Of a stretch of 64,000 nucleotides of DNA, positions 18,018 to 26,906 are shown one piece after another (position 1 is the stretch's first letter; each line of letters begins with the position of its first letter). The translations under genes were made by a program, and so were the position numbers. Under the pieces are notes generated by a model. That model did not search any database. It was not told the origin of the DNA and saw nothing but the letters and a program-made list of their open reading frames with translations. The stretch comes from Proteobacteria bacterium UBA981 (GTDB taxonomy: Bacteria > Pseudomonadota > Gammaproteobacteria > Ga0077536): the NCBI GenBank assembly GCA_002292285.1, contig DBBP01000026.1, positions 32,373 to 96,372 of the forward strand, read 5' to 3'.

Positions 18018-19361
18018 CTAGGTAACCAAGCCTTGAGAAAGTCGCTCGGCAGCGTCGCGGCCCTGGCGGATCGCGGTGTGTGTGCCTCGATAATCCGGAT
18101 AAACTTGCGCCTGCGTTGCGATTAGGCAATTCGCCATCGGCAATTCGGGTGGCGGAACGCTCTCACCATATTTTTTCAATATCGCGGGCTGCGCGTCGGC
18201 CGCTCGCCACGTGTGCGCATCGATGACCCAGTCGGCGTCAAAATCGGCGAACATTTTTTCCAGGTGAGCGAGTCCATACGCGATGTAGGCGTCGTCGTCC
18301 ATGTCGTAGGCTTCCATTCCGGGCGCTGTACTTTGTGACAGATAAATGATGTGTTCGCCGTTGTATTCTGATGGTGGTCGGAATTGCGTGTGCTCAATGA
18401 CACCGACAAAAGGAAAGGCCAGATCCCGGTTTGACAGCCAGTAACAATTAGACAGCGAACGCTTTGACCGAATAATGATTCCGCGCGAATCAAGATAGGC
18501 AATCGCGTTGAACGCATCCAGGTTCTGCTGCGGGAGCGTGTGGGCTAACAGACGTGCTGCCTCAGGTAGCGGAGTCGTAATAATCATGCCATCAAAGGCA
18601 TGGGCGCTACCGTCGACTTGCAATGTTATCGAAGTATTGGCTGACGGGTCTGCTCTGACCAGCTCTGCGCGGGTCTGTTTTCTAATAACGCCGTTTTGAG
18701 CAAGAATGTGCGCCTCAATATCATCGAACAATGCAGAAAACCCACCCTCGTAGTAGGACGATGTCGAGCCCTTCTCACTACGTCCCTTGCGGGCCTTATT
18801 ACTTTGCAATTTCTGCCACACCCACACCACAGAAATCTCGTCTGCGTAGTTTCCGAACCTTGAAACCAATAACTGCTTCCAAAATTTTTCGTAAACATTG
18901 TGGTTTCCGTATTTCGTGAACCAGTCCTTGACCGAATAGTCGTCTATCGTACGCCAATCGGTTACCGCGCCGAGCTTCCAGATGCCGAAAGCCATGCGCG
19001 CCGATTCGGTGAGCGATAAATCTGTATAGCGGAAATGATCTAAAGGGTTACGTGTTCGCCAAACGGAATCACGAAAGTAGAATCCATGCTCCATGGAAAT
19101 GCTGAACTCTTTGGCTTTCAGTCCGAGTACGTCAAGCAGCCATTCGAAGTTCTCGTCGCCGGCATACCATTGATGGTAGAACTTTTCGAGCCTGTAAGCG
19201 CCAGTATCGAAACTTGATGCAAGGCCACCGAGCTCTGGCTGACTCTCAAAAATCGTGACGCCAATTCCTTTCTCCAATAGCGAAAGGGCTGCGGCGGCAC
19301 CGCAGAATCCGCCGCCGATGATAGCCACCTGCGGAGTGGAGTTACTTCGAGGTGCTGTCAT
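18018..19361 (-). CDS. FAD-dependent oxidoreductase (amine-oxidase/protoporphyrinogen-oxidase-like)
   Basis: 447-residue flavoprotein. The dinucleotide-binding motif VAIIGGGFCGAAAALSLLEK (9-28) is followed by VTIFESQPELGGLASSF, the FAD-ribose contact and GG doublet of the amine-oxidase/UDP-galactopyranose-mutase superfamily. FYHQWYAGDENFEWLLDVLG and YGNHNVYEKFWKQLLVSRFG are typical of versions found in polysaccharide clusters. The C-terminal AQVYPDYRGTHTAIRQGRDA resembles the second FAD-contact segment of this superfamily. The natural substrate is uncertain; a lipid-linked or nucleotide sugar is one possibility from context, but this is inference. The ATG at 19361 is supported by the immediate Rossmann fold. 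Downstream it leads into the UPF0104 gene. Confidence 0.82.
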   Translation of the reverse strand: MTAPRSNSTPQVAIIGGGFCGAAAALSLLEKGIGVTIFESQPELGGLASSFDTGAYRLEKFYHQWYAGDENFEWLLDVLGLKAKEFSISMEHGFYFRDSVWRTRNPLDHFRYTDLSLTESARMAFGIWKLGAVTDWRTIDDYSVKDWFTKYGNHNVYEKFWKQLLVSRFGNYADEISVVWVWQKLQSNKARKGRSEKGSTSSYYEGGFSALFDDIEAHILAQNGVIRKQTRAELVRADPSANTSITLQVDGSAHAFDGMIITTPLPEAARLLAHTLPQQNLDAFNAIAYLDSRGIIIRSKRSLSNCYWLSNRDLAFPFVGVIEHTQFRPPSEYNGEHIIYLSQSTAPGMEAYDMDDDAYIAYGLAHLEKMFADFDADWVIDAHTWRAADAQPAILKKYGESVPPPELPMANCLIATQAQVYPDYRGTHTAIRQGRDAAERLSQGLVT

Positions 19362-19484
19362 GCTGTTTTAACTTAAGCGTTTCGGAAAGCATTGTGTCGC
19401 CCGGGAACGTTTGCCGCGCGGAAGCGAACATCGGTGGTCCGTCCGATGTGCGTTTAGCTCGGCGCTCAGAGGTCGGTAAGCCAC

Positions 19485-20285
19485 TCAGTATTCGAAACCG
19501 TAATGCCTGGCTTCGGCGGCGCAAATTTTCATGATGCTGTTTGAATCAAGAACTGGGCCAGCCGCTCTATGTTGGTCAAGCGTAGGGTTCTCGCGTCGTA
19601 CGTTAATTGAAGTTTCTGAGATACGCTCGGGGTCGAGTCCGAGATGTTCGACCATATGCCTGGCCAGTTCGACTTTGACGCCTCGCTCGAAAAACAAATC
19701 TTCATAGCGGATTGTAAGGCTGGGTTCGGACGAAGATGCTATAAACTCGCGAATTCGTGCATTGCGGTATACCCAACGCCACGCAAATCGCTCTGCTTCA
19801 GACCACCGACGCCAATCTGGATTCCCGAATTTTGGACGGTCACGTGCAAATGGAAGGATTGGGACAAGTGACCGACGCCAGCTATAGCTGCCAAAGCCTA
19901 TTGACGAGCGTACCCACGCCACCGGGTGCCGAATGAGATGAATAAGTGCAGTCGGTTTCACGACCGACAGGCGGCTGCCCATGTCAACAATAAAAGGATT
20001 GATTTCAACCAACAGGTCTTGATTGCTGCTATTCTGCAACCAGCTTTCGCGGGAGCTTTTAAACCAGTTTGTCGCAAGTTGAAGCCCCGGACGAGACACG
20101 CTGGGCGGGCATTGAGTGGCTATGTTGTTGAGTATCCTCAAAATACGTGAGGGCTCGCGCTCTTGGGCTACAACTATTTCAGGATAGAGCTGTTCCAGCA
20201 GTTTGGTTATGAACGTCGAGCCGGTTCGCCCGGCGGTCAGGACGTGTGCGTATCGTGAACCGGAATATCTGGCAATTTCTGACAT
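19485..20285 (-). CDS. Sulfotransferase-family protein
   Basis: 266-residue P-loop protein of the PAPS-dependent sulfotransferase family. The phosphosulfate-binding loop is LTAGRTGSTFITKLLE (16-31). The 3'-phosphate-binding segment is ALIHLIRHPVAWVRSSIGFG near 112-131, with the Arg and Ser in the usual spacing. SLTIRYEDLFFERGVKVE near 190 is the standard YEDL element. The arrangement fits enzymes that move sulfate from PAPS to a carbohydrate. It stands 123 bases upstream of the FAD oxidoreductase on the same strand. Together with the UDP-sulfoquinovose synthase-like gene at 29525 it suggests that the polysaccharide made here carries sulfur in some form. No PAPS-synthesis genes are in the window. 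Acceptor unknown. Confidence 0.85.
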   Translation of the reverse strand: MSEIARYSGSRYAHVLTAGRTGSTFITKLLEQLYPEIVVAQEREPSRILRILNNIATQCPPSVSRPGLQLATNWFKSSRESWLQNSSNQDLLVEINPFIVDMGSRLSVVKPTALIHLIRHPVAWVRSSIGFGSYSWRRSLVPILPFARDRPKFGNPDWRRWSEAERFAWRWVYRNARIREFIASSSEPSLTIRYEDLFFERGVKVELARHMVEHLGLDPERISETSINVRRENPTLDQHRAAGPVLDSNSIMKICAAEARHYGFEY

Positions 20286-20563
20286 CTTTGCTGAGTTGCA
20301 CTACTTCGATATGGCGTTTCGGGGGGCGCGGGAGACATATGTCTCTTGCAGTTTGTCAGCAGCATTTTACATGGCTTCCAATATTAAAGTGTGCGAGGAG
20401 CGACCCGATTTCTGCGATTCGAAACGCGGAGAGCGGGAACTGGAGCAGATTAGAATCGGGATGCAGATGCCTGGGACGTTGCTCGATGAGACTGATGCGG
20501 CGCGGTTTAGCGGCCAGCAGTTATCTCCAAAACGATAATCAGCTTGGATAATTACGGCGGTCA

Positions 20564-21385
20564 ATGGCTCAATACTCTCTCAACCAATACGTAGATTTGT
20601 TACGCGCGCCTGAAGGCGACAACGGTCCATTGATTCTAGACCGCGACACCCTGCGGACCGAAGATGGAACAACAAGTTTCCCGGTCGTCGACGGCATCCC
20701 ACAAATGCTGGGCGCGGAATTTGATCGCGAGGTGGCGGCGCTCTATGAGGGAAATGCCGCAAAGGGCGGATTCGAGCACTCGACCGTTGGGTATAAGTTC
20801 CCGAGTCATTACACACGAATGATCAAGGCGTTCTCCGTCTTATGCGCACGCTTCGACGAGAACTCAATCGTCGCAGATATTGGTTGTGGACATGGTCAGA
20901 TGACCAGCGCTATGGCTAAGAAGTTACCGGTGTTCGGCGTGGATCTATCGAACAATATGTTGCATGAGGCCAAGGTAAACGGTTTGATCCCGTTGCGCGG
21001 AGATGCCTCCGCGCTGCCGTTTCGCGACGGCGTGCTTGACGGTGTCGTTTCGGCTGAAGTTGTGCAGCATTTGCCGGACCTGTACGAGATTTTTGCAGAG
21101 ATGGCTCGCGTGACCCGTCCTGGCGCAACCATACTGTTGTCGACATTGAATCGGAAATCGATCGTCAGACGCACAAATCGGAAGCTTCGCGGGTTGGACC
21201 TGATCGGACCGGCTCGCCTTCGCGCTATCGAAGACTTTACCGCTGTGCTGGAGGGCTTCCCGCTTCGTATCGAAGCCGTCTGCTGGGTCATGTCGCCGCT
21301 TCCTTTCAACCCGGTTGTGGAAAATGTCAACTTTCCGCTGAGTGCGCTCGCGCAGAACTATGTATTGTCGATCCGGCGCGCTTAA
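20564..21385 (+). CDS. SAM-dependent class I methyltransferase with Trm112-like N-terminus
   Basis: 273 residues. The first 50 residues (VDLLRAPEGDNGPLILD, TTSFPVVDGIPQML) resemble the short Trm112-like domain often placed before small-molecule methyltransferases; the usual zinc cysteines are absent. Motif I is IVADIGCGHGQMTSAMAKKL (102-121), followed by VFGVDLSNNML, LRGDASALPFRDGVLDGVVS with acidic motif II, and RVTRPGATILLSTLN. It most resembles enzymes that methylate sugars or lipid-like molecules in glycan loci. It stands divergent from the sulfotransferase and 79 bases before two membrane proteins on the same strand. The target is unknown. Confidence 0.82.
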   Translation: MAQYSLNQYVDLLRAPEGDNGPLILDRDTLRTEDGTTSFPVVDGIPQMLGAEFDREVAALYEGNAAKGGFEHSTVGYKFPSHYTRMIKAFSVLCARFDENSIVADIGCGHGQMTSAMAKKLPVFGVDLSNNMLHEAKVNGLIPLRGDASALPFRDGVLDGVVSAEVVQHLPDLYEIFAEMARVTRPGATILLSTLNRKSIVRRTNRKLRGLDLIGPARLRAIEDFTAVLEGFPLRIEAVCWVMSPLPFNPVVENVNFPLSALAQNYVLSIRRA

Positions 21386-21464
21386 TCGGAACTTTCTGCA
21401 GCTGAGTCACTCCGTCCACACGCCGTCAGTTGACTAATGGGACGGGGAATCTTGCATTGCAACT

Positions 21465-23351
21465 ATGAATAGCGACGCCGAATTCAGCGTTCCGTATCCG
21501 CCCACCAGTCGCTCATACTGGATTGGCGGTGTGTTTATATTCTTGGTTTCGGTCGTGGTGTACGCGCCCGGAAATTTTTTCGTTTCCTGGGACCTTTCAA
21601 CATACCTGGCGTGCGCCCGCAATCTCCTCGACGGCGCCGGTTTCGTCGATCCTGTTGGACAAGCGGTCGAGAGTCGACTGGGGTTCATAGTGATCCTCGC
21701 CGGCGCACTGATCGCTGGCGGGGAATCCCTCGCTACGATCGCAGCTGTCGAGACTCTCGGCAGTGCGCTTTTTGTCACGGCCATGTTTCTGCTCGCCTAT
21801 CGTCTGTTTGGGCCGTTAATCGCTTTTGTGGCCAGCGGCCTGTTTTTACTATCCCCGGATTGGAATTTTTGGTTACCCCGGCATCTGGACCCGTTCTGGC
21901 CCGGGTTCGTACTTTGCAGTCTCGTGGCTTTGCTGAACACCAAAGGACGCTTCGAGTGGATGGTTGGAATAGTCGCGGCCTGCTGGCTCGTGTTGGCTTA
22001 TTCAATCAAGGAAACCGCGATACTTTTTCTACTCGGGTATGGCGTGCTGCTGTATCTCGGTGCGCTCCCTGGGACAAAAATTCGAACTTGGTGGTTTGTC
22101 GGTTCGGTTGTGTTTGCTGCGAGTGTCTTCATTGGCCTGCGCATATTCGCCGAGGCGGCACCTGTTAACCCGTACGCGGGCGGCCGTCTGAATGTGATTG
22201 CAGAACTCTTCAACGACCGGAGCCTCGTTGGCGGCATTCTGGCCAGTGCGCAGTGGGCAGCAGTGGGCATCGTGCGCGCGATGTTCGGTTTTTTTGGTGA
22301 CAGCCGTCTGTTGACAGTGATGCCTTTGTTGCCTGTGTTCGCCGTCGGATTTGTCATGCACTGCGTGCTGGCACTCAGGGGCCGACCCAGCGACCAGATC
22401 ATCGTAGTGATGTTCATCGCCTATTTGCCGTTCATGGCGTTGATCGGCCAGATGAATTTTCGACCGTCCCAGAATCTCTTCTCTGTCGCGCTGATGTATA
22501 TCTCTATTGCTGCGCTGATCGTTCGTGCAGGGGGCTTGCTGACTTCCCGACGCTGGTGCCAAGTCTTGAGTGTGGCCATCCTCGCGCTGTTATGCGCGGC
22601 ATGGCAGGTGGACAACGGCGTTCTAACGATTTCCAAAAGCTCAGCGCGTAATTATTTTTGGCGAGCATGTTGTGCCCGGCCGGGCACACAGGCATTTGCG
22701 CCGCGACTTCGCGGTACGGCGGTCGCAGCTTGGGTGAACGACAATATTCCACCTGGTGAAACCATCGTAATCGGTGACGCGCCGACGCAGCATGGCATTA
22801 ATTTCCTGAACGGTCAGCGCAATAAAATCGCTTTCCCGCCGATTTTCAATCTGACTTTTTCCGGGGCCTGGGCGGATTCTCCACTTGCGCCGCCGGGCTC
22901 TGCAAACTACGTCGTCGCGGCAGTCTGGCCCGGGAAAATATTTCCGCGGCCAGTATTTTTGCTTGAACCGGATTGGTTCATCGAACGCATGGCAGAGTTA
23001 CAGGCCACCACGATCATATTGTCCAGCGTTGGCATCGACCCGGCGATCGCACATTGGTTACGTGAAGGTGCTGGGCTCACGCCATTGGCGACAATTGCCA
23101 GGCGCAAACGCCATTACGACGTGTACGACATCTCGCCCTTGCTATCGCGCGAATTTTCGAGATCTCGACAATTGATAGTCAATGACGATTTTTTGCAATA
23201 CCTGCGGAGAGTCAAAGAAGAGCACCCGGAACATTGGCAGTGGTATTTGGACGAGCTGTTTGACGACAGATTGAATCTTGACGCCAAAGTTGCGGAGCAG
23301 GTGGCGGCGGGTGAATTACCGCCCGAGTTCGCCGTACTACCTCGCGAGTAG
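21465..23351 (+). CDS. Polytopic GT-C-like (GT39/ArnT-type) membrane protein
   Basis: 628 residues with about ten to twelve hydrophobic segments in the first 400 and a soluble C-terminal domain of about 230 residues. The first periplasmic loop has the layout seen in GT-C transferases: FFVSWDLSTYLACARNLLDG (about 36-55) with the expected acidic residue, and a later SPDWNFWLPRHLDPFWPGF. Such proteins take a sugar from a polyprenyl-phosphate donor and add it to an acceptor outside the membrane. The DUF2304-GT2 gene downstream could make that donor. The next gene is a second protein of the same general kind, only weakly alike in sequence. Exact family assignment needs a profile search. Confidence 0.68.
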   Translation: MNSDAEFSVPYPPTSRSYWIGGVFIFLVSVVVYAPGNFFVSWDLSTYLACARNLLDGAGFVDPVGQAVESRLGFIVILAGALIAGGESLATIAAVETLGSALFVTAMFLLAYRLFGPLIAFVASGLFLLSPDWNFWLPRHLDPFWPGFVLCSLVALLNTKGRFEWMVGIVAACWLVLAYSIKETAILFLLGYGVLLYLGALPGTKIRTWWFVGSVVFAASVFIGLRIFAEAAPVNPYAGGRLNVIAELFNDRSLVGGILASAQWAAVGIVRAMFGFFGDSRLLTVMPLLPVFAVGFVMHCVLALRGRPSDQIIVVMFIAYLPFMALIGQMNFRPSQNLFSVALMYISIAALIVRAGGLLTSRRWCQVLSVAILALLCAAWQVDNGVLTISKSSARNYFWRACCARPGTQAFAPRLRGTAVAAWVNDNIPPGETIVIGDAPTQHGINFLNGQRNKIAFPPIFNLTFSGAWADSPLAPPGSANYVVAAVWPGKIFPRPVFLLEPDWFIERMAELQATTIILSSVGIDPAIAHWLREGAGLTPLATIARRKRHYDVYDISPLLSREFSRSRQLIVNDDFLQYLRRVKEEHPEHWQWYLDELFDDRLNLDAKVAEQVAAGELPPEFAVLPRE

Positions 23352-23648
23352 GGGCCACCATCGTTTGTGTCATCTGCGCTTTTGAACGTCCGTATTTACC
23401 GGCGGCGTTCGATGTTCGAACTCGCTTTGGATCGCTAATCGCGATGCTTATGCCGCATGCAACTGAATCGGCTGGCGATTGAACAAAAAAAGCGACGTGA
23501 GGACCGGAGCGAACTAGGGCCAAGCGGGCTCTTGAGCCTCACAATCAAGCAGAGATGCTGGAAATATCGTATCGGGCTGCGAGTTTGTTCCGTAATAGAA
23601 TTAATCCGTGATCAACGATTATTTCATTTGTCCAGGCGGAACTACCGA

Positions 23649-25502
23649 GTGCAAATAAACAGGGACATTCACGGCGTCGTATGTTGGTCGCTCGTAGTGC
23701 TGACGTTACTACTGGTACCGATATTCGCGCTGACTACGGGGCCGGATTCCGTATTTTACCTGGAGAAGGGGCTCGACCTATATTTGGGGCGAGGATACGA
23801 CCATCCGACACGGGGCCCGATTTTCGCGAGCATACTCGCGACCGCTTTCTCGGTACTGGGGCCCTCCGCGATTGTCGCCACAATCGTTGTTCGCACGTTT
23901 TTTCTTCTCAATGTATTAATGGTGTGGCTTTTAGCCAGACAGTTGTTCGGGGCTGCGGCCGCGAACTGCAGCGTGCTGTTGCTATTGAGTGCCGCGTTCG
24001 TGCATGAGTCGACCGGGACGATCGGGCTTGATGCGGTCTATCCCTTGTTCGTTCTAATCGGGATTTACTTTTCCGTCGTGAGCTTCGAACACGAACGTAT
24101 CTGGCCAGCTATCGCTGCCGGAGCGAGCTTCGGAATCGCGGTCCTTACAAAGGAACTCGCCTTACTCCACGTTGTCTTCCCGTTTGCTTATCTAGTGTTC
24201 GACGCGACCCTCAGAAACTCACGGAGGGCCTGGGGCAATGCTGCGGTCCAATATCTGGTCTGTGCTTTGGCGGTCACACCTTGGCTAATATTTCTCGCGC
24301 TGGGCGACGACGGCGTGGCCACCATGGTGGGGAAGGGCGGCCCCAAGAATCTGCATAAGCTTGCCAGCCTTGACGGGAATTCGTTGATCGATTCAATCAA
24401 TTTTTATCTCAGCGGCATGCCGCAGTTTTTCCAGCGCTACGTAGCGCGCGAGTCCGCCATTTGGCCACTGTGGGCGGTTGCATGGGTCTATATGGGCTTC
24501 CTCGCTGTGCGCGAGCGCTCGGCGCGCGCTTTGGTCGTGGCGATTGCTTTGTTCATACCGGTTATGGTCGCCGAAGGGCACGTCTCCATCCGCATAGGAC
24601 AGAACCACATAGCGTACTGTGTGTCGGTTATCGCAAGTGGGGCGTTATTGGGCAGAATAATTGACTACGGGTCGGCTCGTGTCTGGCCCAGGTTCGCGCA
24701 GGTGTGCCTGTATGTCATGGTCGTGGCGATCTCTATCTATCAATTGACTACTGGTCGCGACAACGCACTGAATCGCATTAAGGGCAATTCGACTAGCGCG
24801 TTTTTGCTGACTCAAGGGACACTACCGGCCTGGCAAGTAAAAGGTACCCTCAACGATGATTCGCGGCGCGCCGCAGAATGGGTTTCCGCCAATCTGCCTG
24901 AAGGCGAACCGATAGTTGCCGATTATTTGTTGTTCCGTTCGATGTACGTGCAGTCAGGAGGTCGTTACCCGATCTACAAGTTCCCGTATGACAACCTCGA
25001 CGTACAGTTGTCGTCGCAGCCGTCAGCGGCGTTTAAGGATGGCGACAACGAAGGACCGTTATTGTTTCTTTGGAGCCATGTCCGCAGGGATCGATTTTGC
25101 AATTGGCAAAGTTCACCATGCATCCTTTTTCACACGTTTTACGAAGGAACGTTTGCGAAATTTATGGCTGAGCGCGGCGCCCGCTACGTGGTTCTGGGTG
25201 CACGCACCTGGTTTCTCAGAGAGTACTTCGACGCTCACCCCGCAGCGACACTGAAGCAAGTCATATCGGAGCGGATTCGCATTTACTCCGTTGATGTCGA
25301 TCAGTCGGTTGGGGAATTCCCGCTGCGCGTAGGCGAGGAGGTACCGCGGTTGCTTAACAAGGTGGTCTCAGAAGTTCCTGCCGCCGTGCCTTGGTTCGAC
25401 GAGACAGTACTGCATCAGACACTTCATCTTGAATTGATCATTGCTGATCTTGTCAACGGTCCATCGCGCATCGCGCTTTTTCCTAAAGTACCGCCGCTCT
25501 AG
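23649..25502 (+). CDS. Second polytopic GT-C-like membrane protein
   Basis: Multi-pass protein with about ten hydrophobic segments and a C-terminal periplasmic part of about 200 residues. After the first membrane segment comes LTTGPDSVFYLEKGLDLYLG and DHPTRGPIFASILATAFSVL, the acidic-loop layout of GT39-like polyprenyl-phosphate-sugar transferases. The open frame begins with an ATG at 23457, but those extra 64 residues are Arg-rich, low in similarity to anything expected, and lack a Shine-Dalgarno. The GTG at 23649 has AGGCGGA about eight bases upstream and lies just before the first membrane segment, so I prefer it (617 residues). Converges with the deacetylase 7 bases away. Which sugar it moves is unknown. 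Confidence 0.65.
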   Translation: MQINRDIHGVVCWSLVVLTLLLVPIFALTTGPDSVFYLEKGLDLYLGRGYDHPTRGPIFASILATAFSVLGPSAIVATIVVRTFFLLNVLMVWLLARQLFGAAAANCSVLLLLSAAFVHESTGTIGLDAVYPLFVLIGIYFSVVSFEHERIWPAIAAGASFGIAVLTKELALLHVVFPFAYLVFDATLRNSRRAWGNAAVQYLVCALAVTPWLIFLALGDDGVATMVGKGGPKNLHKLASLDGNSLIDSINFYLSGMPQFFQRYVARESAIWPLWAVAWVYMGFLAVRERSARALVVAIALFIPVMVAEGHVSIRIGQNHIAYCVSVIASGALLGRIIDYGSARVWPRFAQVCLYVMVVAISIYQLTTGRDNALNRIKGNSTSAFLLTQGTLPAWQVKGTLNDDSRRAAEWVSANLPEGEPIVADYLLFRSMYVQSGGRYPIYKFPYDNLDVQLSSQPSAAFKDGDNEGPLLFLWSHVRRDRFCNWQSSPCILFHTFYEGTFAKFMAERGARYVVLGARTWFLREYFDAHPAATLKQVISERIRIYSVDVDQSVGEFPLRVGEEVPRLLNKVVSEVPAAVPWFDETVLHQTLHLELIIADLVNGPSRIALFPKVPPL

Positions 25503-25509
25503 GTCATGG

Positions 25510-26379
25510 TCAGGGTCCGCGTACCCCCTCAGGCGCCTGCAGATTAAGCTTCAACTCGCTCGCATAATCCGACATAGGTTGGAATTCGAAGTCGTGCAGC
25601 AGGCGACAAAGTTTTGTATGCGCCGATTTTAACCCCGAGTAGTGGGACAGACGTTCTCGCGCAGTAGTGCATGACGGGCGCGGGTGATCAGGATCAAATT
25701 CCCAAGGATGAAAATAGAACACGACCGGCTCTCCGGCCCTGTTTTTAGAAGCTGTAATGCGTTTAACGAGAGAATAGGCGAGATTACGAAACCACACGCC
25801 GCCCGAAAACGGCAAGCGCTTCGCCCCTAGCGCAACCGTTGTTATTGGTATTTCCACGAGAGAACCGCTGCCCGCGCCAACCACCGACGGGTAGGGGTTT
25901 GCTCCGGGCATGCCGTACAACGGGGTACGCACTGGAAAGACACTCGAATCATAGGATAGGCCACGATCTTGCAGCGCTTGCCAGAACCATGTTGTGTCGT
26001 CGCTAACCGAGGTATAGGCCGCCCGATAACCTTGAATCGGCGTATCGACCACCGCCCGAACCGCTTCGTAATTTCGCTCTAAATCTTCGCGAAACTCGAT
26101 TTCCGACATTTTGTCGACCCGCTGATGTCGGTTCCCATGAAGGCCGATCTCATGACCGTGGCGGGCAATCTCTCGAAGTACATCCGGGGTTAATCTGGCG
26201 ATCTCCCCAACGACAAAAAAGGTCGCTTTGATGCCGTACTGTTGAAATGTTTCGAGCAGGGTGCTGGTTTGGCGTTCTATGCGACTTTCGAATGTCGGCC
26301 AACGAGCGTATTGCACCGAGGTGCTCGTCAGCCCCTGGTACCACTCCTCGAAATCAACGCTGATGCAGTTGCTGATCAT
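25510..26379 (-). CDS. Polysaccharide deacetylase with DUF3473 (exosortase-associated type)
   Basis: NodB-fold carbohydrate esterase that would remove N-acetyl groups from a polysaccharide. From the chosen start: CISVDFEEWYQG (metal-site Asp in VDFE), QYGIKATFFVVGEIARL, HGHEIGLHGNRHQRV (the H-x-x-x-H type metal motif), GYRAAYTSVSDDT (the catalytic RAP-like motif reads RAA), and at the end the DUF3473 elements VVFYFHPWEFDPDHPR and YSGLKSAHTKLCRLLHDFEF. The DUF3473 version is a regular member of PEP-CTERM/exosortase-A polysaccharide loci. The open frame runs to 26511, but the family starts right before CISVDFEEW, so ATG 26379 is chosen. The Pro to Ala change in the RAP motif may alter activity. 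Confidence 0.87.
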   Translation of the reverse strand: MISNCISVDFEEWYQGLTSTSVQYARWPTFESRIERQTSTLLETFQQYGIKATFFVVGEIARLTPDVLREIARHGHEIGLHGNRHQRVDKMSEIEFREDLERNYEAVRAVVDTPIQGYRAAYTSVSDDTTWFWQALQDRGLSYDSSVFPVRTPLYGMPGANPYPSVVGAGSGSLVEIPITTVALGAKRLPFSGGVWFRNLAYSLVKRITASKNRAGEPVVFYFHPWEFDPDHPRPSCTTARERLSHYSGLKSAHTKLCRLLHDFEFQPMSDYASELKLNLQAPEGVRGP

Positions 26380-26906
26380 GCATCGAAGTATCTCATTTTT
26401 AGCACAAAGGCGTTCGGTGAGAATTCGCCCGTTCTTGTTTGGATGACGGAAATTCACAACAATCTGTCCGGCAGCCGGGGTCACGCTTGGCGTGCCATCG
26501 GGCCGCGACAACGACGCTGGTTTAGCTCGAATTCTGTAGCTTTGGGGGGCAACGACGTTACACCGCTCAAGCGCCCCGCGTTGGAGTTGGTGTACGCAAG
26601 TCGGTATGATCGAGCGGGCCGTACGAGACGATTAATTCGGGCCTTGCGGAGAAGTTCGGCCATCCGGATGACGCATTGCGGACCGCACGACCTCATGCCG
26701 ACGGCGGGCCGCCAATTGCCCGCGCATTCGTGGGCCGGCGTTCTCCACAAGCGGTGTTCCATGATGACTTGCAAGCTAGACATTCAGAGGTAGAAACGGA
26801 GTTCCCTCGATGCGACTGAGTTCCCGTTTCCGTTTCGACAGGAGCCGCCAACCACGGTCCGGTGGCGAACCACTCACCATGGCGTCAGCGTGGCTGCACA
26901 ACTCAT
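26380..26906. other. Divergent intergenic region
   Basis: 527 bases between the deacetylase and the DUF2304-GT2 gene. Open frames here overlap on both strands and none has a natural look or a Shine-Dalgarno. No element recognised. Confidence 0.4.

Noticed and set aside
22029..22562. 177-residue minus-strand frame inside the first GT-C-like gene
   Set aside because: Low-complexity His/Asp/Arg sequence opposite a membrane protein; a typical antisense artefact.
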